DNA of 64,000 nucleotides from Persicaria tinctoria (GCA_037127255.1 JBANSL010000004.1:72004627-72068626), one strand, 5' to 3'. Counted from the stretch's first letter, positions 36,911 through 49,700 are shown. The notes: generated by a model not told the origin, from the letters alone. Made by a program: numbers and translations.

Positions 36911-37850
36911 CTAGCATGTACTTTTTACCATTAGAAGATTTGACTCGTATAGGACCACATAAATCCATATGTAAAAGTTCAAGGGGTCTAGAAAAACATA
37001 CAACCTTTTTGGGTTTGAAAGAGCTACGTGTTTGTTTACCTCGTGTGCATGCATTGCACATATCAATACCTTTGAAGTCCATCTCAGGTAGCCCTCTTAC
37101 AAGCCCTTTAGTCACAAGCTTCTCTAGTGTATGTGGACTCACATGACCGAGTCTCCTGTGCCAGAGCTTTTGATCGTCCGTCAAAGCCTTTAGACAGGTT
37201 AAGCTTCCTTGTGCCACTTGATCAACATTTACAGCGTATATATTGTTGTAACGATATGTAGTCAGTATAACTTCACCTGTATCTTCTCTGCACACTAGAC
37301 ATCTTTTCTTGTTAAATCTGACATTGTTACCACTATCACATAATTGAGAAACACTAAGCAAATTATACTTTAAACCATTCACAAGATAGTCATTTTTAAT
37401 ACTATGGTTGGAATCACTTCCATCGCTACCAATACCAACAATGTCACATTTTTCCTTTGTCACCAAGAGTGATTGTTCCTGTGGATTGCTCCTTTAGATC
37501 ATGAAAGAGAGAACTCTTCCCACTCATATGCCTTGAGCATCCACTATCAATAATCCATTTGTGCTCCTTCACCTTGGTAATCTCCTGCAAAACAAACATG
37601 AACCTTTGTGGCTAGACCAATAAGCAAATTCGGATCTATTGTTGGGATAAACCATATTTGGTAAAATAGTGCCTTTTGGGACCCAAACTTGTGTTATCCG
37701 TTCTTTTCTCAAATGAACAGGAAATGTATTGCAAATGATATATGGATCCTTTCTTCTATAGGGGCAGGTCTCTTTTACATGTCCATTTCTAGCACAGTGG
37801 TGACATATAGGAGAGGTTCTGCTTCCTTTTGCCTTCACAAAGGTGGTAAT
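36911..37850 (-). pseudogene. Copia protease and N-terminal integrase
   Basis: On minus: a second zinc knuckle (CHHCARNGHVKETC, about 37800), a frameshift, then the protease box W-I-I-D-S-G-C-S-R at about 37531-37557 and a one-base insertion near 37448. The integrase zinc region follows (HRRLGHVSPHTLEKL ... CNACTRGKQ, about 37050-37160) and LLHMDLCGP with the first catalytic Asp. At KYMLV the sequence meets the solo LTR. On the far side it does not resume with the expected catalytic-core text but about 50 residues later, so part of the core was deleted before the LTR arrived. Confidence 0.82.
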
Positions 37851-38709
37851 GTGCTACTTCTTTAAAAACGTTGGATTGTAACCAATACCACTTTTGTTTA
37901 GAGAACTTTGTTGCTCACCCAACATCCTATCAAGAGTGCCTTTGGATTTGGTAAAACTTATGAGGGCTGTCTGTTGGTCTTGAATCTTATTATTCAGGGA
38001 GATCTTCTCGTTCTCTAAGTCATGATTTTCACTTATTAGAGAGGAGAGATCTTGCTTGAGTTCAAATTTCTCTGAGTAAAGAGTCTTGACTTTAATGTCA
38101 AGACCTGAATAAGAAGCTTCAAGACTTTTGACCCTCATAGACAGATCCTCAATAGTTCTTTCCTGGTCCACAGTTCTCTTGATAAGAATGTTAGTCTGAG
38201 CAATAAGTTTCTCTTCATTGGCAATCATATTAGAAAGGAATTTCGATAATACCTCTTTTGGACTTTCCATAAGTTCCCTTACAGTTACTTCAAGCTTCTC
38301 ATCGTGGGATTCATCTTCTGAGGCCATAAGACAAATATTGGCCTTCTCATCATCAGAATCAGAGTCAGAATCGCTCCAAGTTGCCACCATAGCTTTCTTT
38401 TTCCATTTGTCACCCTTCTTGGACTAACTCTTTGTCTTTTGCGGGCAATCCTTCACAAGATGATCTGTTTCACCACATTCAAAACAAGACAAAGGTTTAG
38501 TCTTCTCATCATACTTGTTGTATTGAGGCTTACCTCGAAATTTAGAAAACTCTGATCCATCCTTGTTGTTGAATTGTTTCTTCATTTTGAGGATTCGAGC
38601 AAGGCCTCTTGTGATAAGAGCAAAATGATCATCCTCATCTTCGGAATCAGATCCATCTTTGGGCTCATCCTTCTTAGACTTGAGTGCCAAGTTCTTAGTG
38701 CTTGCTGGA
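37851..38709 (-). pseudogene. Copia gag, C-terminal part
   Basis: The frame continues from the fragment at 49701-49781 across the CTGGA target site. It has an acidic patch (DGSDSEDEDDHFAL), a CX2CX4HX4C knuckle (CFECGETDHLVKDC), a TAG at 38424-38426, another acidic Ser/Asp stretch and about 150 residues of coiled coil (37870-38300), ending at TAG 37854-37856. The long coiled coil between two zinc knuckles is typical of Sirevirus-type Gag. All pieces share one reading frame, so the stops are point mutations. Confidence 0.82.
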
Positions 38710-39967
38710 TGACAGGCCTAAGGTCGTTATGCCAAATCAAAGTAAATTCCTAAGATGCAAACTATAACAAGTATAGTAGGTAAGTTAGGGTCGAACCCAC
38801 AGGGAAACAGAATCAATTGTAAGAGCAAGTATTATTACCCAAAAGTAACCGATTCAAGGGGGAGTTTTGTGTGTGAGCGGTAATGACAGAACAAGTTGCA
38901 ATAAGAGGTTGTGAATATATGATGGAAAAGTATCACACCAGGTAATTATCCGCACAACAATTGAGATGGTTCATCATCGCATCCTATGAATCTCAAGTTC
39001 TAATGTCCAGTAATTGTTCTCAATTCAGATCGTGTAATAGCTTTTAGTCCTACCAGTCCTAAAAGCACTTATCACCAAATTACAAGGGAAAACCTTCACC
39101 AAATAATAAAGCAATAGCATTTAAACATGAATTATAATGAGATACAAGCGATTCTAACAACCCGTTAAAATAGCCTGTAATCGAATCTCCCTCACAATCT
39201 ACCACAAGCAACCCGCGTATGGAGATTGTGTTTGCTACAATGAATCTACAACCCCAAACCTGGAATTGGAAACCCTAGCAATATGACTAGTATCGATAAG
39301 CCTAGGTGATCAGTCCAGATTAACCAATAATAAGCAATCAAGCAATAAGCTCAGGAGATCGAAACAATTAACAAAGGACGAACAAGAGTAGAATACTCAC
39401 AACCAAATCAATTGAAGGCTTCAAAGAACCAAGTGCAACAAAGGAGAGTTAGTTCTCCATAGGGTTTGTGAGATGAACAAAAGGGAAAATACGTCTCTGG
39501 AAAAATAACCTAATAAAATCCCCTCTCTACTGCTGCCTTCTCGGCCTATATAAACTAATTAAGTAGGGTTTAACATCCCGTAAAAAATATAAAAATATAA
39601 TATTAAAATTAATAGGATAAGGAAGACCGGATAAGAATTCGTCTTCAGGGTCCGACGCGGGCGCGCCAAGTGCAGCGCGGGTGCGCCAACCTCGTCTTCA
39701 CTCTTCCATCTGTTGCATCAGCGCGGCCACTTCCTCCTAGCAGCGTGGGCGCTCCGGGTAGCAGCGCGGGCGCGCCAAGTGCAGCGCGGGCGCGCCAAGG
39801 TCATCAGCTTCCAGCTACTTCCGATCTTCTTCACTTCTGTAACTTGCATGATTTCTTCAACTTCTTCAACATGTTCCGAATCACCAAGTTCACACAAATA
39901 TCTCTCATAATGACATGTAAGTGATGACAAAAACTACTAAATGCGCTATGGAATACATCGCATATCA
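38710..39967 (-). repeat. 3' LTR of the Athila-lineage element
   Basis: On plus it runs from TGACAGGCC to CGCATATCA. GC-rich words built on GCGCGGGCGCGCC repeat at 39651-39800 in otherwise AT-rich sequence, with one unit more than in the other LTR. The polypurine tract (minus TAAGTATGGGGGGATT) abuts at 39968-39983. Confidence 0.95.
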
Positions 39968-40647
39968 AATCCCCCCATACTTAAACCTTTACTCGTCCCG
40001 AGTAAGCATAGAAGCTAGCCTACTCTCACCATAAATCTCAAAGGTTCACAGACAGTACAAGGAAAATGAACACTAAGTACTAGTAGTTTTCACCATCTCA
40101 ACAATCAGCACAAAAGACAATCAAAATAGGAAATGAGACTTACAATTGTATCTCAACCATCTACACCTTATAGCTCCCAGTGGCCTACCCGAAAACCTCC
40201 TTATCACTCCACTTCTTATGTCGCCTTCACCAAGAGATCAATCCTAAACACTCAAAGTAAACGCTCATCTTGCCAAGGCGCCTTTTCGGGTTTTCACCAA
40301 GCCACTCCTTTTTTTTCCAAAGATGGTACTCACATAAACAATCTCACTTCCCTCAAGTCTCATATTGTCAAGCCTAAGGCTCGCCAGACTACCTGCTTTT
40401 TGCCTGAGTCGCCCTTTCGGGTTTTCAACTCATCCCAGGATTTTGATTGCTTTTTTCATTTTTTTCCTTTTTTTTTCTGTTTTTTTTTTATAGAATAATT
40501 AAGTGCAGAATCTGTACAAAAATAATGCTGAAATAAAATATGTACATGATGTGTGAATCCTTTCCCTCCCCCATACTTGAATGAAGCATTGTCCTCAATG
40601 TGAAAGAAGACAGAAATAAGTAGGGAGAGAGGAAACAGAAAGACTCA

Positions 40648-42024
40648 CTAAGGGGGTGGATAGTGGCGAGAGTAGTCCTCTCGCATGCGGCGCAGCTCTT
40701 CCTTCATCTCTCTGAACTCGCCAAAGCCCTCTAGGATGTCGGCCTGCTGGTGGAGAATCTGGTTCGTCACTGTCGTCAAACTCCCCACGTCTTGGCGCAG
40801 AAGGCCAATCTGATCAACCAGGTAGCCCCACTGGTGGGGCTGCTGATGGGCATCCTGAAAAGCTTGTTGGGGCCAAGGGGCCCACTGATGTGCGTCCTGC
40901 TGGCTCTGAAATGTCGGTTGAGAATCCCAACCGTGCTGATAAGCAGGCATCTCCTGATGTGGGTTCTGTGTGAAACCCTGTGTATCCGTCTGAACAAAGG
41001 CCTGCTGAGCCACAGGCGCATCCTCCATCGTGGCAGCTCCAGCTGTGCCACTACTACTACCCACCTCCATGCGACGCCTTCTACCCAGAACTGACGTCGG
41101 AAAGTAATCCGCCTCAATGTACCAATCAGCCCAAGACTCCGACCAAGGCAGGGGCTTAGGGAGCCTGAACTGATGCTCCTTCTTCTTGCCCGTGCACCAA
41201 ATGGCTCCCCCATCCGGTGCAGTATCCAACATCAAACATCTCCGTAGATATTCCTCTGTATAGGTCCTTGCTATGACCTGCTCCTCCAGCTCCTCCAACC
41301 CATTTTGTCAAACGCAAGCAGCAATGGCCACTCGAGTAATAAGTCCGCTTTGGACCATTTCTGGTCCAGCGGCACTGCGATCCTTTCTGATCCTGTCGAG
41401 GCCATCGAAAAAGAGCCTAACCCAGTCAGGCGTATAATCTGCAGTAGGCACCGCGCTGTAGGCAAATCTCACGTGCGTCATGGAAAGCTTTGTATCTGTA
41501 ATCAGCCCATAATATGTCCCAGAAACTATCTTGCACAACATCCGGAAGACAGGATGAGTAATCCTGCTGTTGTACTCGTTACTGGTCAAGAAGTCCTCTC
41601 CAGACACCGCTCTGAAGAATGCAACAAGGTTTGGGTCGGACGCGGCTGTCACCCATCCATCAGTTGGGGCTTTAGTGACCCCCAAAGCCTTTCGCAACCT
41701 TGATGCAGAAGCCCTGTATGTAGTGCCATTGTATCTGAAAGCAACCCCTCTAATACTGTTATCTCTAAGGTATAGCTGGTATGTCGCAAGGAACTGCTTG
41801 CACAGTTCCGGGTATCCTACCGATCCCAAGTCCAGAAAGTCACCAATACCAGCATGAGCTAGACATTTCTGCATACACTCTAGCATCTGAAGTTTCTGAA
41901 GTGTCGGTCTATGCAAGTATTTGGTAGAACTGACACAGCTAACCTTATAGTAAATAGCCAATTCCTCATCAGACATATCTAACCCATTATCAGATCTACT
42001 TGCCTCTTCCTCCGATGAACTCAT
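40648..42024 (-). pseudogene. Athila ORF-1-like (env-position) protein
   Basis: A minus-strand frame of about 458 residues, broken only by TGA at 41308-41310 (most simply from CGA). The N-terminal part starts MSSSEEEASRS and has a globular region with KYLHRPTLQKLQMLECM and LRKALGVTKAP. The C-terminal part is Gln/Pro-rich with a coiled-coil end (EMKEELRRMREDY). It lies after integrase, where Athila elements carry their extra ORF, and resembles the Athila ORF-1 family in layout. An envelope-like role is only proposed for such ORFs; I see no clear signal peptide or transmembrane segment. The homology call rests on memory of the family and needs a profile search. Confidence 0.6.
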
Positions 42025-42539
42025 ACTCGATATATAATACGATTAAATCGGAATCGAAATAAGGGCAGCGGAAAGAACTCACGAAGAACAGTGGAGTCTC
42101 GGCGCAGGGGCAGACGCGGCCAAGTTGGAGGTGGCGCGGGCGCGTCGAGGAGCAGCGCGGGCGCGTCGAATGGCAGCGCGGCCGCGTCGGGTATGTCAGC
42201 CTCCTAGTGGGTTTCTCTGACAGGCGCGGGCGCGTTAGGGGTGGCGCGGCCGCGTCGGCGACTTCTGCATATCTGAAAATCGTCGAAACCGGCTCGTTGA
42301 TGTGGGGCCCGCCGAGGTTCCTCCGGTGCCGGTTTGTGGGGGTCCTGGTGGGGGCTCGCCGGTGGCTGAGTGTGGCACAGGGCAGGGTTTGGTGGTCCAG
42401 GTGGGGGGGAAGTGTGGGTGGGTGTGAGAGAGATTGAGAGGGATGTGTGGTACGAGGGTTTTGATGATAGTGATGGGGGATCTGATGATGGGCTTGAAGC
42501 TGGCGGGCTGGCCCGAAGTGGGTTTTCCAGCCCGTGGCC

Positions 42540-42570
<31 letters not shown>

Positions 42571-42755
42571 GTGACGAAAATTAACACTGCGGGTGCAGTG
42601 GGTCCGAAATGCGGGTGCAATTCGTCACCAGAAACTCCGTCTTTATTACCTTCAAGTTAGAATAAAATCGAGTTAAAGGAAAGAATGCAATACCTTGGGT
42701 TGCCTCCCAAGCAGCGCCTTTGTTTCATGTCGCTGGCTCGACCAAGCCTTTTTGA
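42025..42755 (-). other. Spacer between integrase and ORF-1-like gene
   Basis: It holds several GC-rich GCGCGGGCGCGTC-type words (42110-42250) and a run of 28 T at about 42543-42570 (poly-A on the coding strand). The poly-A gives a spurious poly-Lys ORF (42204-42620). I see no gene. Confidence 0.65.
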
Positions 42756-45700
42756 CTATTCTAACTTTGCATTTGGCTCCTCCAAAACTAACTCATCCAT
42801 AGCCTCCTTTGTGAACCCTTCATAGTATGTCTTAAGCCTTTGACCTTTTACTTTGAACTTCTTGTGGCTATCCGGGTCATATAACTCTACAGCTCCATGT
42901 GGGAAAACTTCAGTAACAATGTTTGGTCCCCCCCACTTTGACCTGAGCTTCCCAGCGAAGAGTTTCAGGCGAGACTGAAAAAGTAGGACTTTGTCACCAG
43001 CTTTAAAGTCCTTCCTATGGATGTGCTTGTCATGCCATGCCTTGGTCTTCGCCTTGTAGATTGCCGCATTATCATAGGCGTCCAACCGTAGCTCCTCGAG
43101 CTCACCTAACTGTAGCTTCCTGTGTTCTCCAACCCCGTCACTCTGCATATTGCATTGTTTCACAGCCCACCAAGCCTTGTGCTCCAGCTCAACAGGAAGA
43201 TGACATGCCTTCCCATAGACAAGTCTGAAAGGAGACATCCCAATTGGAGTTTTGTAAGCGGTGCGATAAGCCCACAAAGCATCATCAAATCTCAAACTCC
43301 AATCCTTCCTGTTAGGATTCACAGTCTTCTCGAGAATGGCTTAGATTTCTCTATTGGACACCTCTGCTTGGCCATTCGTCTGTGGATGGTATGCGGTGGA
43401 AACTCTATGCGTGACATGATATTTCTTAAGCACGGCAGTCACAGTTTTGTTGCAGAAATGGGTACCCATGTCACTAATCAGCGCTCTAGGGATACCATGC
43501 CTGGCAAAAATATTGCTTTTCAAGAACCCTGCCACAACTTTAGAGTCATCAGTTCTGGTGGCCTTCGCTTCCACCCACTTGGAAACGTAGTCCACCGCAA
43601 GTAAAATATACAAGTTCCCACAAGAACTAGGAAAAGGTCCCATAAAGTCAATGCCCCAAACATCAAAGATTTCGCAAAAAATCATTGGTGATTGTTGCAT
43701 TTCATTCCTTTGAGAAATATTCCCTAATCTTTGACACCTATCACACGCCTTGCAGAAAGAGTAAGCATCTTTAAAAATATGTGGCCAATAAAATCCAGAT
43801 TCAAGCACTTTTCTAGCAGTTTTATTGGCACCAAAATGTCCCCCACATGCTTGAGAATGACAAAATTCAAGAACAGATCGTACCTCATTATCTGGAAGAC
43901 AACGACGAATTACCTGATCTGCACAATGTTTCCAAAGGTATGGGTCATCCCAAATATAGTGGTTTGCTTCTCTTCGAACCTTCTCCGTCTGGGCTTTGGT
44001 ATGATCCGGAGGAAATTCCCCACAAACTAAGTAGTTCACAATGTCTCGGTACCAAGGGCTTACAGAGTGAAGTCCTAGAACGGACTGAGATGGCCGGAGA
44101 AGCAATGGCGTGGGCGCGTCAGGGGTCGACGCGGGCGCGTCGGTAGTCAGCGCGGGCGCGCCATGGAGCAGAGCGGCCGCGTTGTGTAGCAGCGCGAGCG
44201 CGCCATGTAGCAGCGCGGCCGCGTCAGAACTTGGAGTGGGCGCGTCAGCTGTTGACGTGGGCACGCTAGACTCCGACATGCTTTTGTGCTCGAGTCTGCA
44301 TAATGTGTCATCCGGAAACGTGCCTAAGATGGGTTTCTGTGACTCCGGCTTGTCCTCCTCATTCACCAATCTGCTTAAGTGGTCAGCCACCAGATTCTCC
44401 GCTCCTTTCTTGTCCTTAATCTCCACGTCAAATTCGCTGAGCAACAGGACCCATCGAATCAATCGTGGCTTTGTCTCCTTCTTTGTCATCAAGTAGCGGA
44501 GGGCTGCGTGATCTGTGTAGATAATCACTTTAACCCCAAGCAGATACTGTCAAAACTTCTCTAGTGCAAACACCACAGCTAGCATTTCTTTCTCAGTGGT
44601 GGAGTAGTTGCGCTGCGCTCCATTCAGAGTCATGGAAGCATAATGGATCACATGAGAGGCTCTTCCCTCTTTTTGGCCTAGCACTGCTCCCACTGCATAG
44701 TCGCTCGCATCACACATGATCTCAAATGGGCGAGACCAGTCTGGTGCCTGAATGATTGGTGCACTAGTGAGGCGTCCTTTCAGCTGGTCGAACGCCTCTT
44801 TGCACTCTTGTGTGAGTGCAAAGGTCACATCTTTCTTCAGAAGCTCGCACAAGGGTGAGGATATCTTTGAAAAGTCTTTGATAAACCTGCGATAAAAACC
44901 TGCATGGCCTAGGAAAGAACGAACTTCGCGCACATTAGTAGGGTAAGGCAGAGATTGAATTACATCAATCTTCGCCTTATCGACCTCAATACCCTTTGCA
45001 GAGACTATGTGACCTAAAACAATTCCCTGTTCTACCATAAAATGACACTTTTCAGAGTTTAAAACCAGATTAGTTTCAACACATCTTTTCAACACTAGTG
45101 CCAAATGGCTCAAACAAGTATCAAAGCTATCCCCATGTACTGTGAAATCATCCATGAATACTTCAATGAAATTTTCAATGTACTCAGAGAAGATACTAAC
45201 CATGCATCGTTGAAATGTCCCGGGTGCGTTACATAGGCCAAATGGCATCCTGCGATATGCAAAAGTACCGAAAGGACATGTAAATGTAGTCTTCTCCTGA
45301 TCCTCTGGCGCTATGGCCACCTGAAAATATCCAGAATATCCATCAAGAAAGCAATAATAGGGGCGCCCAGCAAGGCGTTCTAGCATCTGATCAATAAAGG
45401 GGAGAGGGAAGTGATCCTTCCTGGTTACTGTATTCAGCTTGCGATAGTCTATGCACACCCTCCAACCTGTTTGTGTCCTGGTAGGGACCAACTCGCCTTG
45501 TTGATTCTCTACAACCGTAATCCCTCCTTTCTTAGGGACAACTTGGGTAGGACTTACCCATTGACTGTCAGAAATCGGGAAAATCATGTTTGCTGATAGC
45601 AATTTCAGCACTTCCTTCTTCACCACATCCATCATGGGAGGATTGAGCCTTCTCTATGGTTGGCGTGATGGCTTAGCTCCATCCTCCAGCAGGATCCTGT

Positions 45701-48383
45701 GCATGCATGTAGATGGACTAATTCCCTTGATGTCAGCGATGGTCCACCCCAATGCAGTTTTGTGCTCCTTTAGAACCTCCACTAACTTTTCCTCCTGCTC
45801 CGCTGAGAGCTTACTTGACACAATAACTGGTAAAGTGTCATCAACTCCTAGGAAAGCGTACTTGAGATGACTAGGGAGTTGTTTGAGTTCAATTTTAGGT
45901 GCCTGCACAACAGATGGAACAAGCACTTCGCTTGGAGTGAGTAGATTGGGGCCAATGCCCAAAAGAGTAGGGGAATTACCTTCTACATCCATCAGGGCTA
46001 CTAATTCCTGCATGTTAGATGAAATTCAAAAATCTGTATAGGACTCGTCAATATCATTCTCAATAATTGACTGCAACTCATCTTCCCTAGAAATATCAAA
46101 TAGATCTTGAGCTAATGGTTCAATCATATCAATAGAGCACAGAGAATGGTCATCAACAGGATGTTTCATAGCCTTGTAGAGATCGAATTCAACCTTTTCT
46201 CCATCAAATTCCATTGTTAGTGTCTCAGAGACACAATCAATTTTTATCCTAGCTGTTTTAATAAAAGGTCTACCTAACAGAATAGGCGCATCATGCTTAT
46301 CATGTTCCATATCAAGGACAAAGAAATCTGCAGGAAAAATCAGTTTATCGACCATAACCAAAACGTCTTCTACTACTCCTTTAGGGTATTTATTAGACCT
46401 GTCAGCTAGTTGCACAGTTACTCCAGTTTCATGCAAAGGTCCTAAATCTAGCGATTTGTACAGTGAGTAGGGAAGCACATTTATGGAAGCACCCAAATCA
46501 AGCATAGCTCTATCAAATTTTACATCTCCAATGACACAAGGGATAGTAACCATACCTGGATCAGTGCACTTTTTCGGCATTCTCCTCTGAAACACAGCGG
46601 AGATCTGCTCACTTACTTTCACTTTCTTTTTTCCTTTCAGCTTCTGATTCCTCTTCACCGTGCAAAGCTCCTTCAAGAACTTGGCGTACTTGGGCACAAT
46701 TTTTATCATTCTCAGCAGAGGAATGTTCACCTCACACTTGCTAAATGTCTCAAACAGCTCTGAATCATCGATTATCCTCCTCTCTTTGAGTGCCTCAAGG
46801 AACGGAGGTTTTGGTTTCTCCGACCCGAGAGAGGGAAAATCTGGTCGGACATATGTATCGACATAGGGCTCGGATTCAGGCGAGATCGGACTCGACGTGG
46901 GGGCGTCAGACTCCGGTGCGGGCGCGTCAGAAGTCTGCGCGGGCGCGCCAGAAAGCAGCGCGGGCGCGTCAGAATGTGGCGCGGGCGCGCCAACGTTGGA
47001 CGTGGCCACGTCGGACTCCGGCGTGCTTTTCTCCTCATATTCCTGACTTTTCAGCTCTTTTCCATTCCGAAGGGTAATAGCAGTGACGTTTACCTTTGGA
47101 TTGACCACCGTTTGAGATGGTAGACCCCCTGACGTCGTTACCTCCATTCTCGTGATTGCTTCAGCCATTTGCCCCATTTGTTTCTGTATATCCTTTATGC
47201 TCGATGCAGTTGTCTGAACATGCGCAGTGAAGTGCTGAGTCAGGGTATTGAGCATGGACTCAGTAGAGGGGGCGTTACCCTGCTGCCTCTGATTGTAGGG
47301 AGGTGGCTGTTGCTGATGTGGTTGGTTTGGTGGATCCCTCCATCTGAAATTTGGGTGATCCCGCCAACCTGGGTTGTAGGAGTTTGAGTAGGGGTCATGT
47401 CTGGGTCTCTGAGGTCCATTTCCACCTATAGCACTCACTTCAGCAGTGTCTTCCTGGAGTGTAGGACACGCATCAGTTGGGTGGAAGTTATCTCCGCAGA
47501 TTTCACAAGCCTTGAGTTGTTGAGGAGTCCCTTGCAGAGTGAGCCTCCTAACCATATCCTTCAATTCAGCAATATCCTTGGCTTGGTTAGAGTCTACCGA
47601 GTTGACCCCTCTCTTTCTGGTGGACTTCCCAAAATTTCTAGTCCCCTCAGGCATTTCCTGAATCTTCTTCATAGCTCCCTCTGGCGTGGCATTCAGAATA
47701 TTTCCTCCGCAGGCGGCATCAATCATCCTTCTATCAGATTCCAGCAATCCCCCATAGATGTATAAGACTAGGTCCTTCGTGCTGTAGCCATGGAAAAGGC
47801 AATTAGCACAAAGCTTCTTGAACCTTTCATTGTAATCATATAGGGTTTCATCATCTTCCTGCTCTATATTGCTGATTGCCTTTTTCAAGGTGTTCTCCTT
47901 CTTAGCAGGGAAGAATTTCTCCAGGAAAGCCTTGTGGAGCTTAGGCCAAGTATCGATGCTCCCTGTAGGAAGGTTGTAGTACCAGTCGTCCGCAGCATCG
48001 ACCAGCGTGAACCCAAAAGCTCTCATCTTTATCTGTGCTTCGGTTATATTGGCTGGTTTCATGCTCATGCATACATTATGAAACTTCCCCATGTGCTTGA
48101 TGGGGTCTTCTCCAGCCAATCCATGGAATTTGGGCAGTTGATGAATCAGCCCAGACTTTAGCTCAAAATGGTTGTCATCCCCTATAGCAGGGATTGTCAC
48201 AGCAGGTGCTTGCTGTGTGATGTTTGATGCTGTCAGCTGTCGCAGCGTCTGATTTGCATTATCAGCCATTGGATCGGGTTGTTGGGAATGTTGGTGTTGT
48301 TCTCTAAGGCGGCGGTGGTATGTCCTGTCAATTTCCCAATCAAAATCAACAAGATGGGGATCAGTAGCACGAGTGCGAACCAT
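42756..48383 (-). pseudogene. Gag-pol polyprotein of the Athila-lineage element
   Basis: One continuous minus-strand frame of about 1,875 codons with four internal stops (46026-46028, 45654-45656, 44550-44552, 43341-43343) and no frameshift. I take the start as the Met at 48383 (MVRTRATDPH); an upstream Met at 48428 lies in a hydrophobic leader. Gag: capsid block (DDWYYNLPTGSIDTW ... FLEKFFP), CX2CX4HX4C knuckle CEICGDNFHPTDAC, Ala/Asp/Pro repeats from the GC motif (about 46890-47010), protease DLGAS at about 46490. RT (about 45635-44800): VCIDYRKLN, FMDDF, GHAGFYRRFIKDF. RNase H: DASDYAVGAVLGQ and STTEKEMLA, ending [11 protein letters not shown] second GC-motif linker (44100-44290) precedes the integrase zinc domain (CKACDRC) and the catalytic core ([25 protein letters not shown]). 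The GPN-type tail ends at 42756. Confidence 0.92.
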
Positions 48384-48440
48384 GCAAGAGGTTCGCACCC
48401 AAACAGGTAATAAGACAAACAAGAACAAAGATTAACCGTT

Positions 48441-48458
48441 TCCCCGGCAACGGTGCCA
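48441..48458 (-). other. Primer-binding site, tRNA-Asp type
   Basis: Minus reads TGGCACCGTTGCCGGGGA four bases inside the 5' LTR, one base different from the PBS at 28047-28064. Confidence 0.85.
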
Positions 48459-48462
48459 AATT

Positions 48463-49700
48463 TGACAGGCCTAAGGTCGTTATGCCAAATCAAAGTAAAT
48501 TCCTAAGATGCAAACTATAACAAGTATAGTAGGTAAGTTAGGGTCGAACCCACAGGGAAACAGAATCAATTGTAAGAGCAAGTATTATTACCCAAAAGTA
48601 ACCGATTCAAGGGGGAGTTTTGTGTGTGAGCGGTAATGACAGAACAAGTTGCAATAAGAGGTTGTGAATATATGATGGAAAAGTATCACACCAGGTAATT
48701 ATCCGCAGAACAATTGAGATGGTTCATCATCGCATCCTATGAATCTCAAGTTCTAATGTCCAGTAATTGTTCTCAATTCAGATCGTGTAATAGCTTTTAG
48801 TCCTACCAGTCCTAAAAGCACTTATCACCAAATTACAAGGGAAAACCTTCACCAAATAATAAAGCAATAGCATTCAAACATGAATTATAATGAGATACAA
48901 GCGATTCTAACAACCCGTTAAAATAGCCTGTAATCGAATCTCCCTCACAATCTACCACAAGCAACCCGCGTATGGAGATTGTGTTTGCTACAATGAATCT
49001 ACAACCCCAAACCTGGAATTGGAAACCCTAGCAATATGACTAGTATCGATAAACCTAGGTGATCAGTCCAGATTAACCAATAATAAGCAATCAAGCAATA
49101 AGCTCAGGAGATCGAAACAATTAACAAAGGACGAACAAGAGTAGAATACTCACAACCAAATCAATTGAAGGCTTCAAAGAACCAAGTGCAACAAAGGAGA
49201 GTTAGTTCTCCATAGGGTTTGTGAGATGAACAAAAGGGAAAATACGTCTCTGGAAAAATAACCTAATAAAATCCCCTCTCTACTGCTGCCTTCTCGGCCT
49301 ATATAAACTAATTAAGTCGGGTTTAACATCCCGTAAAAAATATAAAAATATAATATTAAAATTAATAGGATAAGGAAGACCGGATAAGAATCCGTCTTCA
49401 GGGTCCGACGCGGGCGCGCCAAGTGCAGCGCGGGCGCGCCATCCTCGTCTTCACTCTTCCATCTGTTGCATCAGCGCGGCCATTTCCTCCTAGCAGCGTG
49501 GGCGCTCCGGGTAGCAGCGCGGGCGCGCCAAGGTCATCAGCTTCCAGCTACTTCCGATCTTCTTCACTTCTGTAACTTGCATGATTTCTTCAACTTCTTC
49601 AACATGTTCCGAATCACCAAGTTCACACAAATATCTCTCATAATGACATGTAAGTGATGACAAAAACTACTAAATGCGCTATGGAATACATCGCATATCA
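48463..49700 (-). repeat. 5' LTR of the Athila-lineage element
   Basis: Same ends as 38710-39967 (TGACAGGCC to CGCATATCA on plus). It is followed by the TSD CTGGA at 49701-49705. Confidence 0.95.

Larger units (their letters stand above)
38710..49700 (-). mobile_element. Athila-lineage Ty3/gypsy element, full length
   Basis: LTRs 38710-39967 and 48463-49700, TSD CTGGA on both sides, PBS, polypurine tract, one gag-pol frame and one downstream ORF. Gene order (protease, RT, RNase H, integrase) is gypsy. The tRNA-Asp-type PBS, FMDD RT box and extra ORF after integrase fit Tat/Athila. The two LTRs differ at about eight positions by eye plus a 20-bp motif-copy difference, so insertion was recent. 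All the same, five premature stops interrupt the ORFs. It is a different family from the 20827 element: LTR sequence and dispersed motif differ. Confidence 0.95.

Noticed and set aside
42204..42620. 138-codon frame with poly-Lys on minus
   Set aside because: Caused by a 28-base poly-A run and GC-rich spacer. It shows no domain.
49400..49530. GC-rich units considered as a CRISPR-like or satellite array
   Set aside because: Units are short, spacers irregular and shared with coding linkers of the same element. There is no repeat-spacer structure.
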